Assembly (NCBI RefSeq): GCF_004919085.1
Contig: NZ_STGL01000001.1
Span: forward strand, 62,001 to 126,000
From: Nocardioides sp. GY 10127
Lineage (GTDB): Bacteria; Actinomycetota; Actinomycetes; Propionibacteriales; Nocardioidaceae
DNA length: 64,000 nucleotides
Direction: 5' to 3'
Under the pieces are notes generated by a model, which did not search any database, was not told where the DNA came from, and saw only the letters and a program-made list of their open reading frames with translations. Positions 45,509 to 54,541 of the stretch are shown here, piece by piece. The stretch's first letter is position 1; each line of letters opens with the position of its first letter. The translations under genes were made by a program, and so were the position numbers.

Positions 45509-46459
45509 ATGGCCACGCTCGGCAGCACCGGTATCGATCTCTTCCCGCTCGTCCTCGGCACCAACAACTTCGGCTGGACGTCGCAGGCCGACGAGGCCCA
45601 CGCGATCCTCGACGCGTTCGCCGACGGCGGCGGCACGCTGGTGGACACCGCGGACTCCTACTCCGCCTGGGTGCCGGGTCACACCGGTGGCGAGTCCGAG
45701 ACCGTCATCGGTCAGTGGATCGCCCGGGGGAACCGCGACCGCCTGATGGTCGGGACGAAGGTGAGCCAGCACCCCGACTTCCAGGGCCTGTCGGCGGCCA
45801 ACGTCCGCAAGGCGCTGGACGCCTCGCTCCAGCGGCTCCGCACCGACCACGTGGACGTCTACTGGGCGCACTTCGACGACGAGTCGGTGCCCCTGGAGGA
45901 GACGGTGGCGGCGTTCGAGGAGGCCAGGCTCGCCGGCAAGACGCGTTTTGTGGCGGTGAGCAACTACTCGGCCGAGCGGATCGAGGAGTGGGTCGCCATC
46001 GCCCGGCGCGAGGGCTTCGCCGCCCCGGTGGCGCTCCAGCCGCACTACAACCTCGTCGTCCGCGAGCCGTACGAGTCCACGCTCGCCCCGGTGGCGGCCG
46101 CGCACGACCTGGGCGTGACGCCCTACTGGTCGCTGGCCGCGGGCTTCCTGACCGGCAAGTACCGCACGCGCGAGGACCTCGCGGGCACCGCCCGGGAGCA
46201 GCAGACCTCGGGCTACTTCTCCGAGGAGGGCCTGGCCGTCGTCGACGTCGCGGCGCAGGTCGCCGAGGCCCACTCGGTGAGCATCGCGGCCGTCGCCCTG
46301 GCGTGGCTCGCCGGTCGTCCGCAGGTGGCGGCGCCCATCGCGTCGGCCCGGACCACCGAGCAGCTCGCGGACCTCATGCAGGTCGGCTCGCTCCAGCTCA
46401 CGGCGGAGGAGACCGCGGCCCTCGACGACGCCTCGGCGAAGGTGCCCGCCCAGAACTGA
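45509..46459 (+). CDS. Aldo/keto reductase
   Basis: This 316-aa NADPH-dependent AKR barrel has LVLGTNNFGWTS, LVDTADSYSAWVPG (catalytic Asp and Tyr), MVGTKVSQ (Lys), DVYWAHFDDESVPLEE (His), and the cofactor loop PIASARTTEQLADL. It resembles the YajO/Tas-like branch. The substrate is unknown. ATG 45509 has GAAGGAGG 7 nt upstream. It ends at a bidirectional hairpin facing a DUF1330 gene. Confidence 0.9.
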   Translation: MATLGSTGIDLFPLVLGTNNFGWTSQADEAHAILDAFADGGGTLVDTADSYSAWVPGHTGGESETVIGQWIARGNRDRLMVGTKVSQHPDFQGLSAANVRKALDASLQRLRTDHVDVYWAHFDDESVPLEETVAAFEEARLAGKTRFVAVSNYSAERIEEWVAIARREGFAAPVALQPHYNLVVREPYESTLAPVAAAHDLGVTPYWSLAAGFLTGKYRTREDLAGTAREQQTSGYFSEEGLAVVDVAAQVAEAHSVSIAAVALAWLAGRPQVAAPIASARTTEQLADLMQVGSLQLTAEETAALDDASAKVPAQN

Positions 46460-46495
46460 GTCCAGGGCCGAGTCCTGGGTTCCCCCGCTCACGTC

Positions 46496-46527
46496 ACGAC
46501 CTCGCCGCCGCCCGGCGGCGAGGTCGT
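46496..46527. terminator. Bidirectional terminator hairpin
   Basis: A perfect 14-bp stem (46496-46509 with 46514-46527) and a 4-nt GCCC loop lie between the convergent reductase and DUF1330 genes. Confidence 0.82.
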
Positions 46528-46545
46528 CGTGTCAGATGGTGGCGC

Positions 46546-46833
46546 TCAGACGCCCGGGACGATCCGCAGGTCGCGCACGGCGCCGTCGCCGAGCGCCTCG
46601 AGCGCCCGCTGGTAGGCCTCGCTGTCGTGCGCGGCGACCGCGGTCTCGACGTCGGGGAAGGTCAGGACCGTCGTGCGCTGCATGAGCCCGGCCTCGTACA
46701 CGGCGCCCGGCATCCCGCGGGCGACGACGACGCCACCGGCCGCCTCGAGCGCGGGGACGGAGATGGCCGCGTAGGCGGCCAGCTTCTCGGGGTCGGAGAT
46801 CTCGCGGTAGCAGCTCACCCAGTACGCAGTCAT
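46546..46833 (-). CDS. DUF1330 family protein
   Basis: This 95-aa dimeric alpha-beta barrel-type protein has the family start MTAYWVSCYREISDPEKLAAY and VVVARGMPGAVYEAG, a conserved Glu in that strand, and LTFPDVETAVAAHDSEAYQ. Biochemical role is unknown. CAGGAT ends 6 nt before the ATG and no ribosome site is seen, so it is probably leaderless. A longer upstream frame is rejected. Confidence 0.85.
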   Translation of the reverse strand: MTAYWVSCYREISDPEKLAAYAAISVPALEAAGGVVVARGMPGAVYEAGLMQRTTVLTFPDVETAVAAHDSEAYQRALEALGDGAVRDLRIVPGV

Positions 46834-46924
46834 GGCCCCATCCTGCCGCGCGTCCTCAACGGGCCACACGTCGGGACCTCGGTCCCGGGGACAGGCGTGC
46901 ACCGTCAGCCCTACCCTTCTCGAC

Positions 46925-47986
46925 ATGCAGGAGGCAGACGCCCGCTCGGGAGCGTCGCGCGGGCCACGGACGGTCCGGGTCGCGGCGCCGTTGCTGCTCG
47001 CCGCGCTCCTGGGTGCGCTGCTCGTTGGTGTGCCGCTCCTCGGCAGCGGGCCCGCCGGAGGTGACGCCGTCCGTGCACCCCGCGTCGAGCCCGTGGCGGG
47101 TCCGGCGCAGCGGACGGCACAGGAGACGGCGACCCCGCGCTCGGCCGGCGCGATCGACACCACCGACCGGTCCGCGGTCGCGATCGCCTACCGCCGCCGG
47201 TTCGCGCCGGCGCTCACCACGCGCCTGGGTTGGACGGGGTCCGTGGACGGGTGCGTCGCCGGACGGGTGCGTCGGGCCGCCCACGCGGCGACGCTGGACT
47301 CGATCAACTTCGCCCGGGCCCTCGCCGGGCTCGACCCCGTGTCCCTGGCCCCGGCGCTCACGCGCGACGCCCAGAAGGCGGCCCTCATCATGGCCGCCCA
47401 GGGTGCCCTGTCGCACGACCCGCCGCGGTCGTGGCGGTGCTGGACGAAGGCCGGCGCGGCCGCGGCCGGGCGTTCGAACCTGGCCCTGACATCGGGTTCG
47501 ATGACGCCGGGCCTCGCCACCGAGCTCTACCTCGGCGACGAGGGCTCCTCCAACACGGCCGTCGGGCACCGGCGCTGGCTGCTCTACCCCTATGCCCACC
47601 GCTTCGGCGACGGCCTCACGTCCACCAGCAGCGCGCTCACCGTGCTCGGGAGCACCGACCCGGACGCGTCCGCCCCCGCCTTCGTGCCCTGGCCGAGCGC
47701 GGGCTGGTTCCCGGCCCCGCTGGAGCCGTCCGGCCGCTGGTCGCTGTCGTCCACCGCCGACGCCGACTTCTCCTCCGCCCACGTGCGGGTGCTCCGCAAC
47801 GGCACCCGGCTGCGCACGACCACCTACGCCCAGCAGGACGGGTACGGCCTCGACACCCTGGTGATGGAGGTCCACGGCGTGCGGCCCACGGGGCGCTACC
47901 GGGTCACCGTGCGCGGCATCGCGGGGGAGGGCCCGAGCCGGTTCACGTGGACGGTGCGGCTGATGGACCCGAGCGCCCGGGGCTGA
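46925..47986 (+). CDS. CAP (SCP/PR1)-domain secreted or membrane-anchored protein
   Basis: This 353-aa protein has a single N-terminal hydrophobic anchor or uncleaved signal (VAAPLLLAALLGALLVGVPLL), a Pro/Ala spacer, then a CAP-type domain: LDSINFARALAGLDPVSLAPAL, KAALIMAAQGALSHDPPRSW, and GHRRWLLYPYAHRFGDGL. The CAP histidine and arginine are recognisable. A C-terminal beta-sandwich-like part follows. Extracellular role is unknown. TACCCT is placed 8 nt before ATG 46925, with no ribosome site, indicating a leaderless start. Confidence 0.78.
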   Translation: MQEADARSGASRGPRTVRVAAPLLLAALLGALLVGVPLLGSGPAGGDAVRAPRVEPVAGPAQRTAQETATPRSAGAIDTTDRSAVAIAYRRRFAPALTTRLGWTGSVDGCVAGRVRRAAHAATLDSINFARALAGLDPVSLAPALTRDAQKAALIMAAQGALSHDPPRSWRCWTKAGAAAAGRSNLALTSGSMTPGLATELYLGDEGSSNTAVGHRRWLLYPYAHRFGDGLTSTSSALTVLGSTDPDASAPAFVPWPSAGWFPAPLEPSGRWSLSSTADADFSSAHVRVLRNGTRLRTTTYAQQDGYGLDTLVMEVHGVRPTGRYRVTVRGIAGEGPSRFTWTVRLMDPSARG

Positions 47987-48064
47987 GCCGCCGCCGGACG
48001 CAGGGCCGCCCCGTCCAGGTCCCGGACCCTGCTCCGATCCCGGGTGCTCTCGTAGCCTGCCCCC

Positions 48065-48874
48065 GTGGCGCGACGGAGCAGACGGACGGACGAGCAGGGC
48101 TCCGACGACGTGGCCGACGGGCGCTTCGAGCTCGTCGAGCAGGACGGCGGGGTGCTCGTGCGCCGCGACGGGCGCGACCAGTCCTTCGTCGACCCGGCCG
48201 ACCCCACCCGGCTCGCCTTCGACTACGTGCGGCGCCTCGGGGACGCGCTGGACGTGCTGCGTCCCGCGGGCGTCCCGCTCCGGGTGGTGCACGTGGGCGG
48301 GGCCGGCCTGACGCTGCCGCGCTACGTGGCGGCGATGCGGCCCGGCTCCTCCCAGGTCGTCCTCGAGCCGGACGCGGAGCTGACCGACGCCGTGCGCCGG
48401 GTCCTGCCGCTGCCGGCGCGCAGCGGCATCCGGGTGCGGCCCGTCCTGGGCCGTCCCGGCCTCGCGGAGCTGCCGCCCGGGCGGGCCGACGTCGTGGTGG
48501 TCGACGCGTTCGACGACGGCGAGGTCCCCGCCGATCTCGTGAGCGGTCCCGGCCTGGTGGCCGTGGCGACCGCGCTGGCCGAGGACGGCCTCGCCCTGCT
48601 CAACCTCGCGGACGCCGCCCCCTTCCGGGCCACGCGGGACGCCCTCGCGGCGGTCCGTGCGGTGCTGCCCCACGTCTGCGTCTCGGCGGAGCCGGCCACC
48701 CTGCGCGGCCGCCGGCCGGGCAACCTGCTGGTCGCCGGCTCGCGACAGCCGCTCCCGGTCGAGCTGCTGCGCGAGCGGGCGCGCACCGGAGGCTCGCCCT
48801 ACCGGGTCCTCGACACCTCCGAGGCCTCGGACACGGTCGGCGGCGGGCGGGTGCAGGCCGACCCGGTCCGGTGA
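48065..48874 (+). CDS. Spermidine-synthase-like methyltransferase-fold protein
   Basis: This 269-aa Rossmann protein has LRVVHVGGAGLTLPRYVAAMRPGS at the nucleotide-binding turn, an acidic residue ending the next strand (VVLEPDAEL) and DVVVVDAFDDGEVPADL, as in spermidine synthase/SpeE-like proteins. The N-terminal strand-rich segment RFELVEQDGGVLVRRDGRDQSF also fits. Polyamine synthesis is not implied: many actinobacterial members are of unknown function. GTG 48065 lies 7 nt after TAGCCT, the leaderless pattern. Confidence 0.78.
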   Translation: MARRSRRTDEQGSDDVADGRFELVEQDGGVLVRRDGRDQSFVDPADPTRLAFDYVRRLGDALDVLRPAGVPLRVVHVGGAGLTLPRYVAAMRPGSSQVVLEPDAELTDAVRRVLPLPARSGIRVRPVLGRPGLAELPPGRADVVVVDAFDDGEVPADLVSGPGLVAVATALAEDGLALLNLADAAPFRATRDALAAVRAVLPHVCVSAEPATLRGRRPGNLLVAGSRQPLPVELLRERARTGGSPYRVLDTSEASDTVGGGRVQADPVR

Positions 48875-48957
48875 GGCGGGGCCCGTCGGGGTCCTACTAG
48901 GTTGGCGAGGTCAACGGTGCCGGCCCCGCCGGTGCCGCACCAGATCGAGAGGACCCC

Positions 48958-49884
48958 ATGAGCACCACGCCCCGCCCCACGCCCGAGCAGGAGAGCGCCC
49001 CGGAGGCGGGGTCCGCCCTGGTGGTGCCCGCCGGTGGAGCCACCAGCGTCGCCGTGCTCGGCACCGGGACGATGGGGGCGGGCATGGCCCGCAACCTCGC
49101 GGCCGCGGGCCTCGACGTCCGGGTGTGGAACCGCAACCCCCAGCGGGCCGCCCCGCTGGCCGATGTCGCGACCGTCGCGTCGACGGCCGCCGAGGCCTGC
49201 GCGGGCGCCGACGTCGTCCTCACCATGCTGTTCGACCTGGACGCCACCCTCGAGGTGATGGCGGGCGTGGGGACCTCCTGCGCGCCGGGCACGGTGTGGC
49301 TCCAGTGCGCCACGGTGGGCGTGCCCGGCTGCGACCGCCTGGCGGCGCAGGCCGACGAGCTCGGGCTCGTCCTGGTGGACGCACCCGTCCTGGGCACCCG
49401 CAAGCCCGCGGAGGACGGGACGCTGCTGGTGCTGGCGTCCGGGCCGGACGAGGCGCGCCCGCGCCTGGAGCCGGTGCTGGACGCCGTCTCCTCGCGGGTC
49501 ATGTGGCTCGGCCCGGCGGGTCACGGGCAGCGGCTCAAGCTGGCCGCCAACGCCTGGGTGCTCACCGTCGTCGAGGGGGTGGCCGAGTCGATGGCCCTCA
49601 CCCGCGAGCTGGGCCTGGATCCCGCGCTCTTCCTCGAGGCGGTCGCCGGCGGGGCGATGGACGCCCCGTACGTCCAGATGAAGGGCCGGGCCATGCTCTC
49701 GGGCGAGCACCCGGCGTCCTTCGCGCTCTCCGGCGGGGTCAAGGACGCCGCCCTCGTCCTGGAGGCCGCCGAGGTGGCGGGCGTCGAGCTCGGCCTCATG
49801 CCGGGCATCCACGCGCACATGGAGCGGGCCGCGCAGGCCGGCCACGGGGACGAGGACCTCTCGGCGTCCTACTTCACGCACTGA
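48958..49884 (+). CDS. NAD(P)-dependent beta-hydroxyacid dehydrogenase family oxidoreductase
   Basis: This 308-aa protein resembles 3-hydroxyisobutyrate dehydrogenase and GLYR enzymes: Rossmann turn AVLGTGTMGAGMARNLAAAG, VWNRNPQRA, substrate-binding VDAPVLGTRKPAEDGTLLVLASG, catalytic Lys in HGQRLKLAANAWVLTV, and a helical C-terminal dimer domain. Exact substrate is unknown. ATG 48958 has GAGAGGA about 4 nt upstream. A TACTAG/TAGGTT -10-like sequence (48895-48903) lies upstream. Confidence 0.85.
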   Translation: MSTTPRPTPEQESAPEAGSALVVPAGGATSVAVLGTGTMGAGMARNLAAAGLDVRVWNRNPQRAAPLADVATVASTAAEACAGADVVLTMLFDLDATLEVMAGVGTSCAPGTVWLQCATVGVPGCDRLAAQADELGLVLVDAPVLGTRKPAEDGTLLVLASGPDEARPRLEPVLDAVSSRVMWLGPAGHGQRLKLAANAWVLTVVEGVAESMALTRELGLDPALFLEAVAGGAMDAPYVQMKGRAMLSGEHPASFALSGGVKDAALVLEAAEVAGVELGLMPGIHAHMERAAQAGHGDEDLSASYFTH

Positions 49885-50078
49885 CCCGCGCCGAGGTGCA
49901 TCTCGCTCCATCGGCCCCACCGGCCGGGATGACCCGGGAGGGAGGCGCCGCGTGGCACCGCCCGTTACGCTGGTGCCTCCCGCTCCCGGACCAGTGAAGG
50001 ACCCTGACCGACCCTCATGGACGGCCCCCATAGTCGGCCGCTCTCCACGCCGCACCACACCCGCGCTGGAGAGCCCCG

Positions 50079-51509
50079 ATGACCGCCCTGCTCCTGCTCG
50101 CCCTGGCCCTGCTCCTCGTGGTGGCCTGCGGCATCTTCGTCGCGGCCGAGTTCTCGCTCGTGACCGTCGACCGCGCGTCCGTCGACCAGGCCGCCGAGGC
50201 CGGTGACGCCGGCGCGGCCGGCGTGGCCAGCGCCCTGCGCTCCCTGTCGACCCAGCTCTCCGGGGCGCAGGTCGGGATCACGGTGACGAACCTCGGCGTC
50301 GGCTTCCTCGCCGAGCCCGCGGTCGCCGACCTGATCGACGGCCCGCTGGAGGCCGCAGGGCTCCCGGCGTCCGTCGTGCCCGCCACCTCGGTGGCGATCG
50401 GCCTGGTGGTCGGCACGGTGCTCACGATGATCTTCGGCGAGCTCGTGCCCAAGAACCTGGCGCTCGCGCTGCCGCTGCCCACCGCGCGGGCCACGCAGCG
50501 CCCGCTGCGGGTCTTCACCACCGTCATGCGCGGCCCGATCCGCGTCCTCAACGGCTCGGCGAACGCCCTCGTGCGCAAGCTCGGCATCGAGCCGCAGGAG
50601 GAGCTGCGCTCGGCGCGCTCCTCGACCGAGCTCGCCTCGCTCATCGCCCGGTCCGCCGACGAGGGCACGCTCGACGCCGACACGGCCGAGCTCATGGAGC
50701 GCTCCGTGGAGTTCGGCGCCCGCACGGCGGGCGAGATCATGACGCCGCGGGTGCGCACCGTCTCCCTCGAGCGCAACGACCGGGCGCAGGCGGTCATCGA
50801 CCTCACCCGCGCCACCGGCCACTCCCGCTTCCCCGTCCTGGACGAGGAGGACAACGTCGTCGGCACCGTGCACGTGAAGAACGCCGTCGCCCTGCCGCTG
50901 CACGAGCGCTCCACCACCCGGGTCAAGCACCTGATGGCGCGCCCGACCGTCGTGCCCGACTCGCTGCGCCTCGACCCGCTGCTCGCGCTGCTGCGCGAGG
51001 ACGGGTTCCAGATGGCCGTCGTCCTGGACGAGTACGGCGGTCACGCCGGCATCGTGACCATGGAGGACGTCGTGGAGGAGATCGTCGGCGACATCGCCGA
51101 CGAGCACGACCGCTCGGGCTCCCGGGCCCGCCGCCGCCGCGACGGCAGCTGGTTGCTCTCGGGGCTCCTGCGCCCCGACGAGGTCGCGGACGTCACCGAG
51201 GTCGAGCTGCCCGAGGACGAGGCCTACGACACGCTCGGCGGCATGGTCATGCGCCACCTGGGCCGCATCCCGGTCGCCGGCGACGTGGCGCGGCTGACCG
51301 TGCCCGACCGCTCCGACCCCGACGAGCCGGCGGAGCTGGTCGTCGAGCTCAGCGTCGAGCACATGGACGGCCTGCGCGTCGACCGCGTCGGCCTGCGCGT
51401 CGTGCCGGAGGAGCCGGGCGAGGCCCCGGCCGCCCCGGTCGGGAGCCCGGCCGCCGCCGGGACCAGCGGGACCAGCGCCGGGACCAGCGCCGGGGGTGCC
51501 CGTGTCTGA
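50079..51509 (+). CDS. CNNM/CorC-family membrane protein with CBS domains
   Basis: This 476-aa protein (often annotated as hemolysin family) has an N-terminal DUF21/CNNM membrane domain starting LALALLLVVACGIFVAAEFSLV with FGELVPKNLALALP, then a CBS pair (GEIMTPRVRTVSLER; VAVVLDEYGGHAGIVTMEDVVEEIVGDI) and a C-terminal CorC_HlyC domain. The tail is a Gly/Thr/Ser/Ala repeat. Family members transport magnesium or other cations. ATG 50079 has TGGAGAG 5 nt upstream. It overlaps the next gene of the same family. Confidence 0.88.
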   Translation: MTALLLLALALLLVVACGIFVAAEFSLVTVDRASVDQAAEAGDAGAAGVASALRSLSTQLSGAQVGITVTNLGVGFLAEPAVADLIDGPLEAAGLPASVVPATSVAIGLVVGTVLTMIFGELVPKNLALALPLPTARATQRPLRVFTTVMRGPIRVLNGSANALVRKLGIEPQEELRSARSSTELASLIARSADEGTLDADTAELMERSVEFGARTAGEIMTPRVRTVSLERNDRAQAVIDLTRATGHSRFPVLDEEDNVVGTVHVKNAVALPLHERSTTRVKHLMARPTVVPDSLRLDPLLALLREDGFQMAVVLDEYGGHAGIVTMEDVVEEIVGDIADEHDRSGSRARRRRDGSWLLSGLLRPDEVADVTEVELPEDEAYDTLGGMVMRHLGRIPVAGDVARLTVPDRSDPDEPAELVVELSVEHMDGLRVDRVGLRVVPEEPGEAPAAPVGSPAAAGTSGTSAGTSAGGARV

Positions 51510-52593
51510 CTGGACCGGCCTCGGCCTCACCGTCCTGCTCCTGGCCCTCAACGCCTTCTTCGTCGGCGCCGAGTTCGCGCTCATCTCCGCGCGCCGCAGC
51601 CAGATCGAGCCCCTGGCCCAGAACGGGTCGCGGATGGCTCGCTCCACGCTGCGGGCGATGGAGAACGTCTCGGAGATGATGGCCGGCGCGCAGCTGGGCA
51701 TCACCGTGTGCTCCGTGGTCCTCGGTGCCGTCGCCGAGCCGGCGATCGCGCACCTCGTGGAGCCCGCCTTCGAGGCGCTCGGCGCCCCCGAGAGCCTGCT
51801 GCACCCGATCTCGTTCGTCCTGGCGCTCTCGCTGGTCACGTACCTGCACGTGGTCTTCGGGGAGATGGTGCCGAAGAACATCGCCATCGCCGGCCCCGAC
51901 CGCGCCGCGCTCGTCCTCGGCCCGCCGATGCTGGTCGTCGTCACCGTGCTCAAGCCGCTCATCGTCGTCCTCAACGCCACCGCGAACCTGGCCCTGCGCC
52001 TGGTGCGGGTGGAGCCGAAGGACGAGGTCTCCTCGGCGTACACGCGCGAGGAGGTGGCCGCGCTCGTGGAGGAGTCGCGGGGCGAGGGGCTGCTGGAGGA
52101 GGACGAGTACGACCGGCTCGCCGGCGCCCTCGGCTTCACCGAGAAGACGGTCGCGGACGTCATGCTGCCGCTGGCCGACCTCGCCACGGCACCCCAGGGT
52201 GCGTGCGGGGCGGACCTGGAGGCCCTGTGCGCGGCCACCGGGTTCAGCCGCTTCCCGGTGGTGGCGGACGGGGACCTCGTCGGCTACCTGCACATCAAGG
52301 ACACCCTCGAGCCCGACGAGGACCGCCGCCGTCGCCCGGTCGAGGACAAGTGGATCCGTCCGTTCGCGACGGTCGGCACCGCCGACCTCCTGCACGACGT
52401 CCTGGAGCAGCTCCAGCGGCGCGGCGCGCACATGGCGCGGGTCGTCCGGCCCGACGGCACCACGGTCGGCGTCGCCACGCTGGAGGACGTCATCGAGGAG
52501 CTGGTGGGCGAGATCCGGGACGCCGCGCACACCGCGCCCGACACGTCCGTCGTCGTGACCGCGAGCCCCGCGGCGCTGGACCTCGACGGTTAG
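51502..52593 (+). CDS. CNNM/CorC-family membrane protein with CBS domains, second copy
   Basis: This 363-aa protein has a DUF21 domain (LNAFFVGAEFALISARRSQIEPLA; VFGEMVPKNIAIAGP), a CBS pair (FTEKTVADVMLPLADL; MARVVRPDGTTVGVATLEDVIEELVGEI) and no CorC_HlyC tail. GTG 51502 overlaps the upstream stop; GTG 51496 is the alternative; GGGGG supports either. It is encoded in tandem with a longer paralogue, an arrangement common in actinobacteria, and may act as a heteromer. Confidence 0.87.
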   Translation: MSDWTGLGLTVLLLALNAFFVGAEFALISARRSQIEPLAQNGSRMARSTLRAMENVSEMMAGAQLGITVCSVVLGAVAEPAIAHLVEPAFEALGAPESLLHPISFVLALSLVTYLHVVFGEMVPKNIAIAGPDRAALVLGPPMLVVVTVLKPLIVVLNATANLALRLVRVEPKDEVSSAYTREEVAALVEESRGEGLLEEDEYDRLAGALGFTEKTVADVMLPLADLATAPQGACGADLEALCAATGFSRFPVVADGDLVGYLHIKDTLEPDEDRRRRPVEDKWIRPFATVGTADLLHDVLEQLQRRGAHMARVVRPDGTTVGVATLEDVIEELVGEIRDAAHTAPDTSVVVTASPAALDLDG

Positions 52594-52681
52594 TGTGGCG
52601 CTGCGCCGGACCCCCGCCGGGCGCCGGCGCGGCGGGGCCACGCACCAGGCACCACGCACGACGGACGAGGAGGAGCACGCC

Positions 52682-53368
52682 ATGAGTGCGGAGGCGAGCA
52701 CGCCGCAGGACGCCCCCAGCACCCGCGTCCTCACGCTGCCCAACCTCCTGAGCGTCGTGCGGCTGGCGGGCGTTCCGCTGTTCCTCTGGCTCGTCCTGGG
52801 CCCCGAGGCCGACCTCTGGGCCCTCGGGCTGCTCGTGGTCTCGGGCCTCACCGACTGGGCCGACGGGTGGCTGGCCCGGCGGCTCGGCCAGACCTCGGTC
52901 GTCGGCCAGGTCCTCGACCCCGTCGCGGACCGGCTCTACATCCTCGCCGTGGTCGTCGGCCTCGGGCTGCGCGACGTGATCCCGTGGTGGTTGGTCGTGG
53001 CGCTGCCGCTGCGCGACGCGCTGATGTGGGGCCTCGTGCCGCTGCTGCGCACCCGCGGCTACTCGTCGCTGCCGGTGCACTTCCTGGGCAAGGCCGCCAC
53101 CTTCAACCTGCTCTACGCGTTCCCGCTGCTGCTCCTGGCCGAGGCCGGCGGCCTGGTGGGCGACCTGGCGCGCGTCTTCGGGTGGGCGTTCGCGTTCTGG
53201 GGCCTGGGGCTGTACTGGTGGGCGGGCGTCCTCTACGCCTGGCAGGTCCGCACCCTGCTCCGCGGCACCGAGCGGCTGCCGCGCGAGGAGCGGCGGGCGG
53301 CCTCGACCCGGCAGGGCTCGCGGGCGGAGCGCGCCGGTGGGCGGACGCGGGCGGGCCGGGGTGCCTGA
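52682..53368 (+). CDS. CDP-alcohol phosphatidyltransferase
   Basis: This 228-aa membrane enzyme has the full CDP-OH-P signature: LTDWADGWLARRLGQTSVVGQVLDPVADR, split as TDWADGWLARRLG and VVGQVLDPVADRLY, in about five helices. It transfers a phosphatidyl group from CDP-diacylglycerol to an alcohol (likely glycerol phosphate or inositol phosphate) for phospholipid synthesis. ATG 52682 has GAGGAGGAG upstream. Its position before DUF881-Sbp-DUF881-gcvH equals Rv1822 (pgsA2) in M. tuberculosis. Confidence 0.9.
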   Translation: MSAEASTPQDAPSTRVLTLPNLLSVVRLAGVPLFLWLVLGPEADLWALGLLVVSGLTDWADGWLARRLGQTSVVGQVLDPVADRLYILAVVVGLGLRDVIPWWLVVALPLRDALMWGLVPLLRTRGYSSLPVHFLGKAATFNLLYAFPLLLLAEAGGLVGDLARVFGWAFAFWGLGLYWWAGVLYAWQVRTLLRGTERLPREERRAASTRQGSRAERAGGRTRAGRGA

Positions 53369-54212
53369 CCCGCTGCCCCCGCGGGTCACCACCCCGCTCC
53401 TGACGCTCATCACCCAGCAGTCGCTGGACGAGGACTACGCGCACGTCGCGCGGCGGCGGCACACCGACCCTCTCCGCGAGCCGCGGCGGCTCGGTCCTCG
53501 CGGCCGGGCGCTGCGGACGGCCGCGGTGGTGGCGGTCTTCGGCGTCCTGGTCACCACGGCGGCCGTGCAGACCGCGGAGCAGTCCGACAGCGACCAGTCG
53601 AGCCAGGCCTCCCTCGTCGCCGACGTCCAGCAGCGGCGGGCGACGCTCAACCGGCTCCAGCGCCGCATCGACCGGCTCACCTCGGCCAACGAGGACGCGC
53701 AGGACACCCTCGACACCACGCGGGCGGCCGCGGTGGCGGCGGAGGGGCGCCGTCGCACCCTGGCCCTGGCCACCGGCTACCTCGCGGTGACCGGGCCCGG
53801 GGTGCGGGTCGTCGTGGACGACGGGGCGGACGAGAAGGTGCTGGACTCCGACCTCCAGCAGCTCGTGAACGGCCTGTGGCAGGCGGGCGCGGAGGCGATC
53901 AGCATCAACGGCCAGCGCCTGACGGTGCTGACCTCGATCATGAACTCGGGCACGGTCGTCAACGTCAACCGCATCCCGTTGACGCCGCCCTACACCGTGG
54001 AGGCGATCGGGGACAGGCGGACGCTCCAGTCCGACCTGGTCGACTCGCACAGCGGGGAGCGGTTCCTGCTGCTGGTGGAGCAGTACGGCTTCGGGTTCAC
54101 GATGAGCAACGTCGAGACCCTCGAGCTGCCCGCGGCCCCGACCCGTACCCTGTCCTACGCGTCGGAGACCACCGACGCCGGAGGACCCGAGGACTCGGAG
54201 GTGGGACCGTGA
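53361..54212 (+). CDS. DUF881 membrane protein (first copy)
   Basis: This 283-aa single-pass protein has a cytosolic N-terminus, one hydrophobic helix (LRTAAVVAVFGVLVTTAAVQT), a coiled coil (QQRRATLNRLQRRIDRLTSAN) and an extracytoplasmic DUF881 domain (GYLAVTGPGVRVVVDDGAD; GLWQAGAEAISINGQRLTVLTS; PYTVEAIGD). The GTG overlaps the preceding stop. The gene order DUF881-Sbp-DUF881 is strictly conserved in actinobacteria; a role in envelope or septum is suspected but unproven. Confidence 0.88.
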   Translation: MPDPLPPRVTTPLLTLITQQSLDEDYAHVARRRHTDPLREPRRLGPRGRALRTAAVVAVFGVLVTTAAVQTAEQSDSDQSSQASLVADVQQRRATLNRLQRRIDRLTSANEDAQDTLDTTRAAAVAAEGRRRTLALATGYLAVTGPGVRVVVDDGADEKVLDSDLQQLVNGLWQAGAEAISINGQRLTVLTSIMNSGTVVNVNRIPLTPPYTVEAIGDRRTLQSDLVDSHSGERFLLLVEQYGFGFTMSNVETLELPAAPTRTLSYASETTDAGGPEDSEVGP

Positions 54213-54541
54213 TCGCAGCCCTGGGGCTGCTGGTCGGCATCGTGCTGGGCCTCGTCCTCCAGCCCGACGTGCCCACGGCGCTGGTGGCCTACCTCCCGAT
54301 CGCGGTCGTCGCGGCGTTGGACGCCGTCTTCGGTGCCCTGCGCGCCTACCTGGACGGGATCTTCGACGACAAGGTCTTCGTCGTCTCGTTCCTCTCCAAC
54401 GTCGTGATCGCGAGCGGCATCGTGTGGCTGGGCGACCAGCTGGGCGTCGGTGGCCAGCTCTCGACCGGCGTGATCGTCGTCCTGGGCATCCGGATCTTCT
54501 CCAACGTCGCCGCGATCAGGCGGCACCTCTTCCACGCATGA
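54209..54541 (+). CDS. Small basic protein family (DUF1290) membrane protein
   Basis: This 110-aa, three-helix membrane protein starts VIAALGLLVGIVLGLVLQP and shows LPIAVVAALDAVFGALRAYLDGIFDDKVFVVSFLSNVV, the family core, and the end SNVAAIRRHLFHA. GTG 54209 overlaps the previous stop by GTGA, and its stop overlaps the next start by ATGA. It is co-transcribed between two DUF881 genes and probably forms one membrane complex with them. Confidence 0.9.
   Translation: MIAALGLLVGIVLGLVLQPDVPTALVAYLPIAVVAALDAVFGALRAYLDGIFDDKVFVVSFLSNVVIASGIVWLGDQLGVGGQLSTGVIVVLGIRIFSNVAAIRRHLFHA

Noticed and set aside
49885..50078. Small ORF or riboswitch ahead of the CNNM genes
   Set aside because: No conserved M-box or other riboswitch landmarks and no ribosome-site-supported ORF; left unannotated.
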